Origin: Prinsepia uniflora
Taxonomy: Eukaryota > Streptophyta > Magnoliopsida > Rosales > Rosaceae
Length of the DNA stretch: 64,000 bases
Direction of reading: 5' to 3'
Assembly (NCBI GenBank): GCA_032719365.1
Contig: CM064861.1
Span: 76,876,863-76,940,862, forward strand
Part shown: positions 8,489 to 19,761 of the stretch, one piece after another
Numbering within the stretch: the stretch's first letter is position 1
Layout: each line of letters begins with the position of its first letter
Position numbers and translations under genes: made by a program
Notes under the pieces: generated by a model
Database searches by the model: none
What the model was told of the DNA's origin: nothing
Seen by the model: the letters and a program-made list of their open reading frames with translations, nothing else

Positions 8489-11400
8489 ATGCCTCCTAGG
8501 AGAATTCCGCATACTCGAACGGACGAGGATCTAGAAAGAGAGATGGAATGCGCGAGCATCGAAAGGGCTCAACGTTTGGGAGCCACTCCTTTCTGCGGGG
8601 GATCAAACCCCGAGGATGCTCACGACTGGATCACCAAGTGGGAGAGGATCTTCTCGGTGATGCACTGCCCTCCGGGCGAACGAGTGACTCTGGCGGCCTT
8701 CTTACTGGAGGGAGGAGCCTACCAGTGGTGGCATGGACTCGAAATGTCCGGGTGGTCTGTCCATACCACTACCTGGGAAGCTTTTCGTTCCAGGTTTCTG
8801 GACCAGTACTACCCGCGATCTTTTCGCGCGGCGCGGGAGGCGGAATTCCTGCGGCTGGAGCAGGGTGACATGTCTGTTTCAGACTACGAGCAAACTTTCG
8901 GGAGACTTTCCCGGTTCGCTGCCTCATTCGTAAGCACGGAGGAGGACAAATGCCAGCGGTTTGAGCTTGGACTCCGAGGGGAGATCCGGGCCAGTGTGAC
9001 TGCTACCACTCATGCTTCTCTGAGGGATATGGTCGACGCAGCGGTGCGTGTCGAGGCCAGTCTGGCGGCACACCAATCACGACAACCTTCGGGGGAGGGG
9101 CGACGTCAGGATCGCCCACACCATGGGCCATCAGGCCGGAAGAACAACAGGGGAGGGAGCTACAGAGGAGCACCCTCATCCTTCAAGGGTCGTGGCTGGT
9201 CGGGTCGACGTGGAGGCTCTCAGGGCAGAGGATCTGGACACAACTCTGGGCAGCACTCATCTTGGAGTGGTGCATCTGGTGGGCATTCGGGCAGGCCAAG
9301 GCCAGTAACTTGTTTTGCTTGCGGAGAGGAAGGCCACTATGCCTGCGATTGTCCGCAGTTGTCCAAAAACAACGACGCTGGGGGCTCGAGTGTGGTGCAG
9401 AGCACGGCGTCCCACACTAACGGAGGTCGCGGTCAGGGAGGTGACCGTGGTGCTGGACGTGGCGCGCGCGGGCGCGGACGGAACGGAGGGCCGAGGGCCC
9501 AAGTGTTTGCAATGACCCAGCAGCAGGCGAGGACTGCTCTAGGCGTGGTCACAGGTACACTACATATCCTTAATTTTCTTGTACGTGTATTAATGGATGC
9601 GGGGGCCACACATTCTTTTATTTCGAGGAGTTGTGCTGGTTTGCTTGATTGTGTGGTATCAGCCTTAGATTGCGAAATGGGTGTTGGCACCCCGATGGGT
9701 ACCGTGTACCTTGTGAATCAGGTGATTCGGAGGTGCCCGGTAAGAATTGAGGATGTGGATTTACCAGCAGACTTAATTATTCTGGATATCCACGACTTCG
9801 ATATAATCCTAGGGATGGATTGGCTGTCGGAGCACGGATCGCTCATCGACTGCTGTAGCAAGCAAGTAATTTTGCGGAGCCCGGGTTTGCCGGAAGTTAT
9901 CTTTCAGGGGGAACGTGTTGGTTCGCCTCCTGAAGTGATTTCGTCACTTACTGCTACCAAACTTCTACGGAAGGGATGCCAGGGTTATCTGGCGCATGTC
10001 GTGTCGGAACGGGTCGATACTCCGGTTATCGACGAAATACCGGTGGTCTGTGAGTTTCCGGACGTATTCCCGGAAGACTTACCTGGATTGCCACCATCGC
10101 GGGAGATTGAGTTTACTATTGAACTACTCCCGGGTACCCGACCTATATCCCAGGCACCATACCGGATGGCGCCGGCCGAGTTACGGGAACTCAAGACTCA
10201 ATTGCAGGAGTTGGTAGATTTGGGGTATGTCCGACCGAGCACTTCACCGTGGGGAGCACCGGTGTTGTTCGTGAAGAAGAAGGAAGGAAGTCTCCGTTTA
10301 TGTATTGATTATCGACAACTCAACAAGGTGACATTGAGGAACCAGTATCCTCTACCCAGGATTGATGACCTTTTCGACCAGTTGCGGGGAGCTCAGTGCT
10401 TCTCGAAAATTGATTTGCGATCTGGGTATCACCAACTGAGGATTTCGGAGGAGGATATTCCGAAAACTGCTTTTCGAACCCGTTACGGGCACTACGAGTT
10501 CCTTGTTATGCCATTTGGTTTGACGAATGCTCCAGCAGCATTCATGGATCTGATGAACCGGGTCTTCCGACCCTACCTGGATAAGTTCGTGATTGTGTTC
10601 ATCGATGATATTTTGGTATACTCGAGGAGTGCCCGTGCACATGAAGAACATCTACGGCTGGTCTTGGAGAAACTGAGACAAGAACAATTGTATGCCAAGC
10701 TGAGCAAGTGTCAGTTTTGGCTGAGCAGTATTGGCTTTCTGGGACACGTGATATCGACGGATGGGATTTGCGTGGATCCCCAGAAAACAGAAGCGGTGAC
10801 CAACTGGGCTAAACCGACAACAGTGACCGAGGTGCGGAGTTTCGTCGGATTGGCAGGTTACTACCGGAGATTCGTGGAGGGTTTCTCCAAAATTGCTGCA
10901 CCATTGACTCGTTTGACTCGAAAGGGAGTAAAGTTTATCTGGGACGAGCAGTGCGATCGGAGCTTTCAAGAGTTGAAAGATCGATTGACCACTGCACCTG
11001 TCCTTGCATTGCCGGATGACAGTGGAGAGTTTGTGGTCTTCAGTGATGCATCGCTGCAAGGTCTAGGCTGCGTGTTGATGCAAACTGGCAAGGTTATCGC
11101 CTATGCATCCCGGCAGCTGAAGACCCATGAGTTGAACTACCCTACCCATGATTTGGAGTTGGCAGCGGTGGTTCATGCTCTCAAGATCTGGAGACATTAT
11201 CTGTTCGGCACAACGTGTCGAATATACACCGACCACCAGAGTCTTAAATATTTATTCACTCAGAAGGAGCTCAACATGAGACAACGGAGATGGTTGGAGC
11301 TACTGAAGGACTATGACTGTACGATCGAGTACCATCCGGGTAAGGCCAATGTGGTGGCGGATGCACTCAGCAGGAAATCAGCAGGAACTATTGCACACCT

Positions 11401-12934
11401 TGGGGTGGTGTATCTTCCCTTGCTGGTGGAACTCCGGAAGGCGGGAGTTATTTTGGGTACTGACGAGCATGGAGCTTTGTTGGCCAGCTTCCATGTGCGA
11501 CCAGTACTGATTGATCGGATCATTGAAGCACAACTGCAGGATCCGATACTCTGTATTTACAGAATTGAGGTCGATGCGGATGGGAGACAGGATTTTACCA
11601 TCCGGGACGATGGAGCACTGGTGAAATTGGGCCGTTTGTGCGTACCTGCAGTGGCAGAGTTACGGGCCGAGATACTTGAAGAGGCCCACAGTTCGGCCTA
11701 TGCTATGCATCCGGGAGGTACAAAGATGTACCGTACCCTCCGGAACCATTATTGGTGGCCAGGAATGAAGAAGGATATTGCTGAGTTCGTGAGCAAATGC
11801 TTAACCTGTCAGCAGGTTAAGGCGGAACGGCAGAGACCGTATGGGGCTATGCAGCCACTTCCGATTCCTGAGTGGAAGTGGGATCACATCACCATGGACT
11901 TCGTCTTTAAATTACCGAGGACTCAGAGTGGAGTGGACGGAGTATGGGTGATCGTGGATCGGTTAACCAAATCAGCCCATTTTCTGCCAGTTCAGGAAAC
12001 CTATAAACCTAACCGACTGGCTCAGCTGTTTGTGAAGGAAATCTTACGACTTCATGGTACGCCGGAATCAATCGTGTCCGATCGTGATCCGCGTTTCACT
12101 TCCAGGTTCTGGCGGAGTTTGCAAGCTACTTTGGGAACAAACCTACGTTTCAGTACTGCTTTCCATCCACAGACCGATGGACAGTCTGAGAGAACCATTC
12201 AAACCCTGGAGGACATGATGAGGTCATGTGTACTACAGTTTCAAGACTCTTGGGATACTCATTTGCCATTGATGGAATTCGCTTACAACAACAGCTATCA
12301 GGCAAGCATCGGGATGGCACCTTATGAGGCACTGTATGGCCGACAGTGCAGGACACCTATCTGCTGGACGGAGGTAGGGGAGCGAGCGGCTGTAGGGCCG
12401 GAGATAATGGACTTAACCATGGAAACTGTTCGCGTGATCAAGGAAAGATTGAAGGTGGCACAGGATCGCCAGAAGAGTTATGCCGACCGACGGATTCGAG
12501 ACTTGGAGTTTGAAGTGGGAGATTTTGTCTTCCTGAAGTTGTCTCCGTGGAAAGGGATTATCCGTTTTGGCCGACGGGGGAAACTGAGTCCGCGTTTTAT
12601 CGGACCTTATGAAATCGTGGAGAGAATTGGCAGAGTTGCATACAGATTGGCACTACCCCCAGAACTATCAAGAGTTCACGATGTTTTCCACGTATCGATG
12701 TTGCGGATGTACGTACGTGATGCTTCTCATGTACTTAGGGAACAACCTGTCGAACTACGGGAGGATTTGAGCTTTGAAGAACAACCAGTACAGATCTTGG
12801 ATCGGAAGGACAAGGTACTACGTCGAAAGACGATCCCTCTCGTGAAAATTCTCTGGAGAAACCAGGATGTGGAAGAAGCCACATGGGAGCCTGAGGCTCA
12901 GATGCGAGAACAATTTCCTCATTTGTTTCTTTGA
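8489..12934 (+). CDS. Gag-Pol polyprotein of the chromovirus
   Basis: A single open frame of 1,481 codons. The ATG at 8489 (MPPRRIPHTR) is preferred; an in-frame TTG at 8483 adds two residues. Domains in order: retrotransposon gag (about 60-160); a basic Gly/Arg-rich linker; CCHC zinc knuckle CFACGEEGHYACDC (275-288); aspartic protease with Asp370 in a DAGATHSF context, where DSG or DTG is usual; reverse transcriptase with FIDDIL (Asp706, Asp707); RNase H with Asp853, Glu890 and Asp915; integrase with an HHCC zinc finger (His1074, His1087, Cys1104, Cys1107) and catalytic Asp1137, Asp1198 and Glu1234 (D-60-D-35-E spacing); and a C-terminal chromodomain with ILWRN and EEATWEPE (about 1438-1481), which in this group directs integration to chromatin. 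There is no stop or frameshift. The DAG protease triad is the only oddity and may or may not matter. Confidence 0.97.
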   Translation: MPPRRIPHTRTDEDLEREMECASIERAQRLGATPFCGGSNPEDAHDWITKWERIFSVMHCPPGERVTLAAFLLEGGAYQWWHGLEMSGWSVHTTTWEAFRSRFLDQYYPRSFRAAREAEFLRLEQGDMSVSDYEQTFGRLSRFAASFVSTEEDKCQRFELGLRGEIRASVTATTHASLRDMVDAAVRVEASLAAHQSRQPSGEGRRQDRPHHGPSGRKNNRGGSYRGAPSSFKGRGWSGRRGGSQGRGSGHNSGQHSSWSGASGGHSGRPRPVTCFACGEEGHYACDCPQLSKNNDAGGSSVVQSTASHTNGGRGQGGDRGAGRGARGRGRNGGPRAQVFAMTQQQARTALGVVTGTLHILNFLVRVLMDAGATHSFISRSCAGLLDCVVSALDCEMGVGTPMGTVYLVNQVIRRCPVRIEDVDLPADLIILDIHDFDIILGMDWLSEHGSLIDCCSKQVILRSPGLPEVIFQGERVGSPPEVISSLTATKLLRKGCQGYLAHVVSERVDTPVIDEIPVVCEFPDVFPEDLPGLPPSREIEFTIELLPGTRPISQAPYRMAPAELRELKTQLQELVDLGYVRPSTSPWGAPVLFVKKKEGSLRLCIDYRQLNKVTLRNQYPLPRIDDLFDQLRGAQCFSKIDLRSGYHQLRISEEDIPKTAFRTRYGHYEFLVMPFGLTNAPAAFMDLMNRVFRPYLDKFVIVFIDDILVYSRSARAHEEHLRLVLEKLRQEQLYAKLSKCQFWLSSIGFLGHVISTDGICVDPQKTEAVTNWAKPTTVTEVRSFVGLAGYYRRFVEGFSKIAAPLTRLTRKGVKFIWDEQCDRSFQELKDRLTTAPVLALPDDSGEFVVFSDASLQGLGCVLMQTGKVIAYASRQLKTHELNYPTHDLELAAVVHALKIWRHYLFGTTCRIYTDHQSLKYLFTQKELNMRQRRWLELLKDYDCTIEYHPGKANVVADALSRKSAGTIAHLGVVYLPLLVELRKAGVILGTDEHGALLASFHVRPVLIDRIIEAQLQDPILCIYRIEVDADGRQDFTIRDDGALVKLGRLCVPAVAELRAEILEEAHSSAYAMHPGGTKMYRTLRNHYWWPGMKKDIAEFVSKCLTCQQVKAERQRPYGAMQPLPIPEWKWDHITMDFVFKLPRTQSGVDGVWVIVDRLTKSAHFLPVQETYKPNRLAQLFVKEILRLHGTPESIVSDRDPRFTSRFWRSLQATLGTNLRFSTAFHPQTDGQSERTIQTLEDMMRSCVLQFQDSWDTHLPLMEFAYNNSYQASIGMAPYEALYGRQCRTPICWTEVGERAAVGPEIMDLTMETVRVIKERLKVAQDRQKSYADRRIRDLEFEVGDFVFLKLSPWKGIIRFGRRGKLSPRFIGPYEIVERIGRVAYRLALPPELSRVHDVFHVSMLRMYVRDASHVLREQPVELREDLSFEEQPVQILDRKDKVLRRKTIPLVKILWRNQDVEEATWEPEAQMREQFPHLFL

Positions 12935-12937
12935 AAT

Positions 12938-12967
12938 TTCGGGACGAAATTTCTTAAGGGGGGAAGG
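12938..12967 (+). other. Palindrome and polypurine tract before the 3' LTR
   Basis: Right after the Gag-Pol stop, AATTTCGGGACGAAATT (hairpin arms AATTTCG and CGAAATT) is followed by the purine tract AAGGGGGGAAGG at 12956-12967, directly before the 3' LTR. The tract primes plus-strand DNA synthesis. The palindrome recurs in the same place in both LARD-like elements here (about 42452-42468 and 58028-58044), which suggests a shared cis signal. Confidence 0.85.
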
Positions 12968-12968
12968 T

Positions 12969-15767
12969 TGTAACACCCCGGAAATTCGAGGATTTCCATA
13001 TTGTAATTTTTTGTGTGAATTGACGATTTTACCCCTGTGAATGGTATGGTCAAATTGTTGACTTTTTGATTGATGAACCAATTGGACTTTAACCTATGAC
13101 CGTGACGTAGTTCGGGACGTCACGAGTTCATAGACAGGTGGCACGTCCGATTCGGACGATCAGGGTGAAAGTTATGGCTATCGGAAGTTCAGGGGCATTA
13201 CCGTAATTTGGACTCTCGGGGGAAAATGTTGACTTTTCTTTTGACAACTAATTTTCAGTTGACTCAAGGACCGTTGGGTAGGCCTCGACGTCCTGAGTCC
13301 GTAGACAGGCGGCACGCCGAAATCGGACTTCGTACGAGGAAGTTATGGTCAGAAACGTGAATTCGGGAAGTTCGTGTCTCGGTTTTCGTGTCGAATATTA
13401 TATTCAGAAATTCTGATTGAAGGACACCTGGGGAGTGACAAGTGTCACTCACCCATTGGCTAGATTGGATCAGATCCACTATTGGATTAATTAAACATTT
13501 GAACCAGCTTTAAATGTCAGCCTTTGGATTGAAAACCCCAGATCAGATCTCAGCCCTTGATCTAATCTGGAGATTCAATCTGAGCCATCCATTTCCTTCC
13601 CTCCATTTCTTTATAATTCATACCCGCAGAACACATTCTGCCATTTCGATCCAACCTTTCCAGCAAACCATCCACTCTCTGTGTCTGTGTATTGGGGACT
13701 TGCCGGCGAGGCTGAACGGTGGCAGTGAGCACGGCGGAGGACGGCGGCGTGGGGGGAAAACCGGAAAACCCGAAACGGTTTCTAAAACTCAGATTTTGGT
13801 AACTCGAATTCCCACGTTTAGTTTTGTTTCCTATTAATCCTAATCGACTCTAGGGACTTATAGGAACCTTCTGGGCTTGAGTTCACGACCGGAGGTAGCC
13901 GGAACGGAGTGCAACGGCGACGGGAACCCGGGTCTGTTCATCGAGGTAAGTCTTTGTTTCAGCCCTTGTTTATTGATTTTAATTAGCTAGAACTGTTCCT
14001 GGGTATAAGACGAACATCTAGGAACAAACCAGAGTGAAAATGGTTGGGTGTAGAAGAAATGGTGACCGGGTCGTGATCGCGGGTCTGTTCGACCCAAGTT
14101 GCAGAGATACGGGTCAACCCGTCTGAGGACAGAGGTGATGACGTGGCACCCTGTCAGACTGTCAGGTGACGTGGACCAACCGTGAGCCGACACGTGTCAC
14201 ATGTCAGTGCACAGTCAGCACTGACATGTCAGTGACGTGGACCAGTCAGGGACTGCCACGTGTCACTGACATGTCAGTGACGTGGACCAGTGCCGTGCTG
14301 ACACGTGGCACATGTCAGATCTGACACGTGGTCTGACAGATCAGTGAGGTGGACCAATTGGATGTTGACACGTGGCACCTGTCAGAGTCTGACACGTCAG
14401 ACCTGACAGCTGTCAGATGACGTCAGCATGACGTCATGCTGACGTCAGCAGTGACGTCAGCGATGACGTCAGCAGGAACTGTTCCTGCGTTGACCGCCAC
14501 GTTGACCGGCGCGTGGGGGCGCGTGTGAACAGTGTTTCTGGTGGGACCACCACCATTCTTTAGGTTTCGACGATCCGGATCCAATGGCGGTGGTTTCGGG
14601 TCGATCGGAGATCATTAAGTTGGTCAAAATAAGGTTTATTGCCTTGGGAAGCGCGTTCGGGCGGCTTTCCCGGGTCGGTTTCGACCTAGGCTTTCATGGT
14701 TGAATGTTGGGGGTTTAATTTGACCTTTACGAATACTTGGATTTGACAGGGATTGTACATTTGTACCAGGACGAGGGTATACGTTCGGTTTCTAGCAGGA
14801 TTGTACTGTGAGTGGGCCATTTTCTTAAACCCTTGTGTGCATAAATGTTTTCTGGTTTTATTATACTTATTCACATGCTAAAACAATGAGGGTTTTGATG
14901 ATATGGAAAATGTGATTATGGCACGTTTCACGGTATTTGGGCTTGAGACCCGTCCGATGAAACTGAATGATTGGTTCGGATTCTATCTATGTATATATAT
15001 GTTTGCATGTGGATATCAATAAAATGTATTTGTTACTGCACTGTATAGATCCTTCCATATTATATTGTCTCCTCCGGATGAGGTACCCCGGAGAGGTCAC
15101 GGACGTCTAGTACGTCCAGCGTCTATGACGCTAAGCATCGGGGATGCTGTACCCGAACGGGGTTCGGGGATTGAACTCGGAATTGAGACCCGAGTGGCAC
15201 GCGTAGCCTTGTGATTGTGACCTATTGGACGTCAGGGACGTCAGACATCAGGGATGTCGGGATTGGAGTGTATAGTGCAGCAACTAAAATTATGGTTATG
15301 GTTTTGCTATATGCCTTATGGTTCATATTCTATGGTTTATGATTTTGGAATTATGGTGCACGCATATTTGGAAAACGGAGGGGGTAAATTATATGTTTTA
15401 CTTATCAAACGATTTCATAAACTTGTGTTTCGGTCCACTCACCCTTACTGTTTGATAACCCCTCCAGGTCGGGAAACTGAGGTAGAGGAGGAGCCAGAGG
15501 CTGAGGCATAGATCTACTTCTGCGTACCTGAACCCCTGCTGGGCGGTGTACCCGCAGGATTACTTTAGAGTCGTGCTCGCAAATTTGTAATTTTGGATTA
15601 TATCCCTTGTCTGACATTCGTTTAATTCGGATTTTATGTATGACTTTAATTTGGTTATTTATGCTTTTAAATGTTTTGAGGTTAAAATTGGTATGAATTA
15701 TTGGGTGTCAGACGGGAGCAGGGCACGTCCCCTTGTGGTCCCTGTGGGATCGGGGCGGGTCCTGTCA
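12969..15767 (+). repeat. 3' LTR of the chromovirus
   Basis: The same 2,799 bp as 5558-8356, offset by 7,411 bp, with no difference noticed. It carries the same ACGT-core cluster (14139-14499), hairpin run (15101-15258) and intron-like unit (14808-15467). The target duplication TGACG follows at 15768-15772. Confidence 0.96.
14139..14499 (+). promoter_or_regulatory. Dense ACGT-core cluster in the chromovirus 3' LTR
   Basis: Second copy of the 6728-7088 cluster. TGACGTCA palindromes lie at 14418, 14429, 14440, 14452 and 14464. In the 3' LTR it could act outward on DNA to the right; that is inference. Confidence 0.68.
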
Positions 15768-16040
15768 TGACGTGTGCCCTGACATGCTACTCGTCACGAG
15801 TAACCATCTAGGGGTTCGCCTTCGCAACTTGGACTAATGCAGCAGGTTTAGCAACTGTGCAACCAAGTTCGGGTCCAATCAGAGCTCCTACAAAAACTAT
15901 TGAGAGACATCAGGACATCTAGAACCTCCAAGAAGTGCAGTGAACCTCGCGGGGCACCAAGGGACATTCTGAGACACACCGGCAAGAAGCATGATCGCTG
16001 CTAGACAATGTCCCGAGACATGTCACTAAGCGACTCAGGG
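15768..16040 (+). repeat. Continuation of the second 348-bp unit of the host element
   Basis: Resumes the second tandem unit interrupted by the chromovirus and carries the same phrases as 5200-5460, with about 10% visible differences. It confirms that the chromovirus landed inside the older element. Confidence 0.8.
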
Positions 16041-16502
16041 AAAGAAAACTGCACCCCTAGAGCAAAAGGCCAAGAACGATCGAGGCTTCTAGCTTGAGAG
16101 CGACTTGGAGGACTCTTTGGAGCACTTTCGTGTATTGAGTACCCGCGCAACAACCGACGGCAGTAAGCAGTCTCATGTGTGTCACGCACTCACTCAGATG
16201 GTCATACCCATCGTAACTCAAGAAGCACAAAAGATCGCAGCGAAGAGGACGATACCTACTCGCCAACACGCTAGAGTGCCATTCCCGCTGCAACTCGAGG
16301 GAGTCGATGCCACTTGACCCGACGCGGAAATCCCCGTTACAAAGGTCCATTGCATGCTGAGGACGTCCAAAGGATGGTAGACCGACGCTTCTAAGGTGTT
16401 CAGCGCGACAGAGACTTGGAGGATGACCTTTGGCGCCACATTCAGACGTCATCATCTTCACCATTTGTGAGGGACATTGAGGAAGAGCGGTTCCCGCATC
16501 GA

Positions 16503-17490
16503 TTTTCAACTACCAACTTCAATCAGTATAAAGGAACCTCTGACCTAGTGAAGCACATCAATTACTATTGAGGGGTCATGGTACCTCACATACACAACGA
16601 CGAGCTCATGTTCAATGTTTTCCACGCCTCACTTCAAGGTCAGGCGACGACATGGTTCAACCATCTCCTCTGGAGATCAATCACTTCCTTCCAAAAGTTG
16701 GCCCTTGCTTTCGTGAAGGAGTACACGCAGCTTCACACCGTCAAAGTCAAGGATGACCACCTCTTCACCATCCGAAGAGGTCTAAGAAAACCTTGCGGCA
16801 ATACATCCGGAGGTATTGCGATGAAAAGTCCCGCATTATTGGTTGCAGCGATCTCGTCGCAGCCATGGCATTTAAGCAAGGCCTACCACGGGAGAGCCAA
16901 CTCTACGGAGACAACGTCATGAGCAACGCCTGAAGTCTCACTAAGATACCGTCCCTAGCAGAGCGACATGCATGCTGGGAGGATGAGAAAAACACCACAC
17001 ATGTCGCTAACCACGTCGAGGAAGATGGACATCCCACAAAGTCATTTGCGCAGCCAAAGGATGATGCCAACTCGGGAACTCAGTCGAGAAAGCCAATAAG
17101 CGCAAAGGGAACCCGTCATCCAACACGTTTGCAGGTGCAAAACTAAACACACAGTTTTCGGTACCTTTCCTCCAAATATACAATCAGATAAAGGAAAAGT
17201 CGTGGTTCGAAAGACCAGCTCCTGTCAAAGGCGACCAGAAGAGGGCTGACAAGACAAAATGGTGTGCCTATCACAATTGCTATGGGCATGACATAAACTC
17301 TTGCCAGACTTTTGAAAGATACCTCCGGGATCTCTTGAAGGAAGGACACTGCACCGAGTACGTCAGAAAAAGGGCAACAGTTCGTCTTGGAAACAAAGGC
17401 CCCCAGGAACCCGCACAAATGATTATCTCCGTGGACACCATCATTGTCGAGTCCGAGTTGCAGGGAATAACCATGAAACTGAATCAGTGA
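16503..17490 (+). pseudogene. Degenerate gag of the non-autonomous gypsy element
   Basis: Forward frames give QYKGTSDLVKHINYY, a stop, then GVMVPHIHNDELMFNVF and LQGQATTWFNHL, the retrotransposon gag (capsid) signature. After a frameshift near 16790 comes a stretch including FKQGLPRESQLYGDN. A later part (about 17205-17490) has CAYHNCYGHDINSC, a Cys/His motif with the spacing of gypsy gag zinc-knuckle-like regions, followed by LRDLLKEGHCTEYVR. Several stops and frameshifts break it. No protease or polymerase follows, and 25-bp repeats begin about 150 bp downstream. It is a gag-only, broken element. Confidence 0.8.
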
Positions 17491-17644
17491 CCAAGTCATC
17501 ATCAAAGACACAAATTTTGTGGTTAAAATTAGACTCAATGCCTACTTTGCTCACAAAGCATCTTTCAATAAGATTCAAGATGTTTCGTTTCAACGTCTAA
17601 TTAAATTGTCTTATCGCCTACGCTTTTGTTTAGAAAGCAGTCTA

Positions 17645-18490
17645 AGTTTTCGCCATGTGGAGCACTCTAAACCTTTGTCACGCAAAGCACCTAAGCCTTT
17701 GCCACGCAAAGCACCCGAGTCTTCGCCACGCGAAGCACTCTAAGCCTTTGTCACTCGAAGCACTTTAAGCCTTTGCCACACAAAGCACCCGAGTCTTCGC
17801 CATGCGAAGCACTCTAAGCCTTCGTCATGCGAAGCACTATAAGCCTTTGCCACGGAAAGCATTCGAGTCTTCGCTATGCGAAGCACTCCAAGTCTTTGCC
17901 ATGCAAAGCACTCCAAGCCTTTGCCCCGCAAAGCACTCTAAGTCTTCGCCACACGAAGCACTCTAAGTCTTCGCCTTGCGAAGCACTCCAAGCCTTCGTC
18001 ATGCGAAAAACTCCAAGCCTTCGCCATGTGAAGCACTCCAAGCCTTCGCCATGCGAAGCACTCCAAGCCTTCGCCACACAAAGCACCCGAGTCTTCGCCA
18101 TGCAAAGAACTCTAAGCCTTCATCACGCGAAGCACTTTAAGTCTTTGCCACAGAAAGCACCCGAATCTTTGCCACACGAAGCACTCCAAGCCTTTACCAT
18201 GCAAAGCACCCGAGTCTTCGCTATGCTAAGCACTCCAAGCCTTCGCCACGCGAAGCACTCTAAGCCTTCACCACGTAAATCACTCTAAGTTATCGCCCCG
18301 CGAAGCACTCCAAGCCTTCGTCATGTGAAGCACTCCAAGCCTTCGCCATACGAAGCACTCCAAGCCTTCGCCATACGAAGCACTCCAAGCCTTCACCATG
18401 CGAAGAACTCAAAGTTTTTGCCACACAAAGCACAACAAGTCTTCACCATGCGGACCACGCCACGACTTCGCCATGCGAAGCACTCAAGGC
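17645..18490 (+). repeat. 25-bp minisatellite, about 33 units
   Basis: The unit is close to GAAGCACTCC followed by AAGCCTTCGCCATGC, repeating every 25 bp with frequent substitutions (for example units starting 18302, 18327 and 18352). Because 25 is not a multiple of 3, three units make a 25-residue protein-level period. This explains the long open frames on both strands here (for example 17827-18288 and 17874-18101). They are not genes. Confidence 0.93.
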
Positions 18491-18599
18491 TCGTCCCATC
18501 CAAGAACTTGACTTGGTGGAGTCGGAAAGGTACTAAAAAAACGCTTCCAACCCGACCAATAGGGGCAACTACCAGGCCATGATAAACAATGGGCAAATG

Positions 18600-18985
18600 T
18601 TTTAACATGCGAAGTCCAATTCTGCATTTCAGTGCACGGGATCGAGATACATTTGATCATAGATAGCTCAATTTTTCTCACCCTAACATGAGAGTGATGG
18701 TCCTAAAAAGATACGGAATTCATCATTCCAACGCCGTTGACCTCACTCGATTATGAGTTGTGACGAGTTCCCAGCGAACGTTTTTGTACACAAAGGTCAA
18801 CTGCACGTACCAGCGCACGAGTACAAGATTCATTTAGTCATAGGGCACTGAATTATCACCCTGACATAAGGTTGATAGATTTAGAAATCTATGGAAGTTA
18901 ACTTTCCAACTCCATTGATCTCACTCAATTCAAAGTTGTGACGAGTTCCCCGCGAGCATTGTTTTACACAAAGGTCAAATCTTCC
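18600..18985 (+). repeat. Two diverged tandem copies of about 180 bp
   Basis: The phrase GTGACGAGTTCCC(A/C)GCGA at about 18759 and 18937 and the paired phrase ACACAAAGGTCAA define two copies about 178 bp apart. Both lie in the non-coding interior of the older LTR element. Confidence 0.65.
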
Positions 18986-19761
18986 GAAAATCACAAAACA
19001 CTCAAAAAAAATCGAAGGCTTCTATTAATGAAAATTAAAGAAGTTGGAAATTCACAATTTGAATGCTCAAACATGTATTCAATGCTAAGATCAAGCTACG
19101 AGCCAAGAAGAATCATGAAGCTCATCATCAGGACCGGCACGATCTTAGGGTCTCTCCATCAACCTATGAGCAAGCCTTGGAGGCCTTCGATCATCCCATC
19201 GTGGACTTCTAGTGACACTGGGGCAACCTCCTCAACATCACCTACTTGGCATAGTTGGCTTCACAAAATCAACTTCACCACTACTTGACTCGGCGACGGT
19301 TACAAAAATAGCTTGACTTTCAACTCCAAGACAAAACAATGGTTTGGTGTCATGTGTCTTCATGCCACTTGGCTTCAGCGTCTAGATGATGGCATCTTCA
19401 AGCTCTCTTCCTTCAATTAGGCGATGATGTATGTCGTCTCGAGCTTTGTAGGGGGGCATGATCGATCCTTCATTCTATTGTTCCGCCTTACTACACCCTA
19501 TTATGAGCTCAACAAGGCCATGCAGATCAAGTCTCTGGAAGGTCAGCTGTCATCCAAAGCAACTCATTGGAAAACTTCAGTTACTTCATGGCACCACATG
19601 CACTTCGCCTCGCGTCATGGAAAGCCTTGCTTTGAAGATGAAGCACATCTCGCCTTGTAGTTGCAACACACATTTCCTTGCAGCTGGAACAAGCCACATA
19701 CTAGGTTGTGGCACGTTGCAATCCAAGTGATGGGACTCATCGTCGTGCACTTGCAGCATGT

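Larger units (their letters stand above)
5558..15767 (+). mobile_element. Complete young Ty3/gypsy chromovirus, Tekay/Del-type
   Basis: Two 2,799-bp LTRs (5558-8356 and 12969-15767) are offset by exactly 7,411 bp. I saw no difference between them, and all six short open frames compared between the LTRs translate identically. The target duplication is TGACG (5553-5557 and 15768-15772). A tRNA-Met-type primer site TGGTATCAGAGC (8360-8371), one uninterrupted Gag-Pol with a C-terminal chromodomain (8489-12934) and a polypurine tract (12956-12967) complete the structure. Long LTRs, a single ORF and a chromodomain fit the Tekay/Del clade. Identical LTRs imply a very recent insertion and an element that may still be competent. 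It interrupts an older gypsy derivative. Confidence 0.97.

Noticed and set aside
8548..12356. Additional open frames overlapping Gag-Pol on both strands
   Set aside because: They are shadows of the 1,481-codon frame and match no family.
17740..18608. Long frames on both strands in the 25-bp repeat
   Set aside because: Simple consequence of a repeat without stop codons. No start context or conserved domain.
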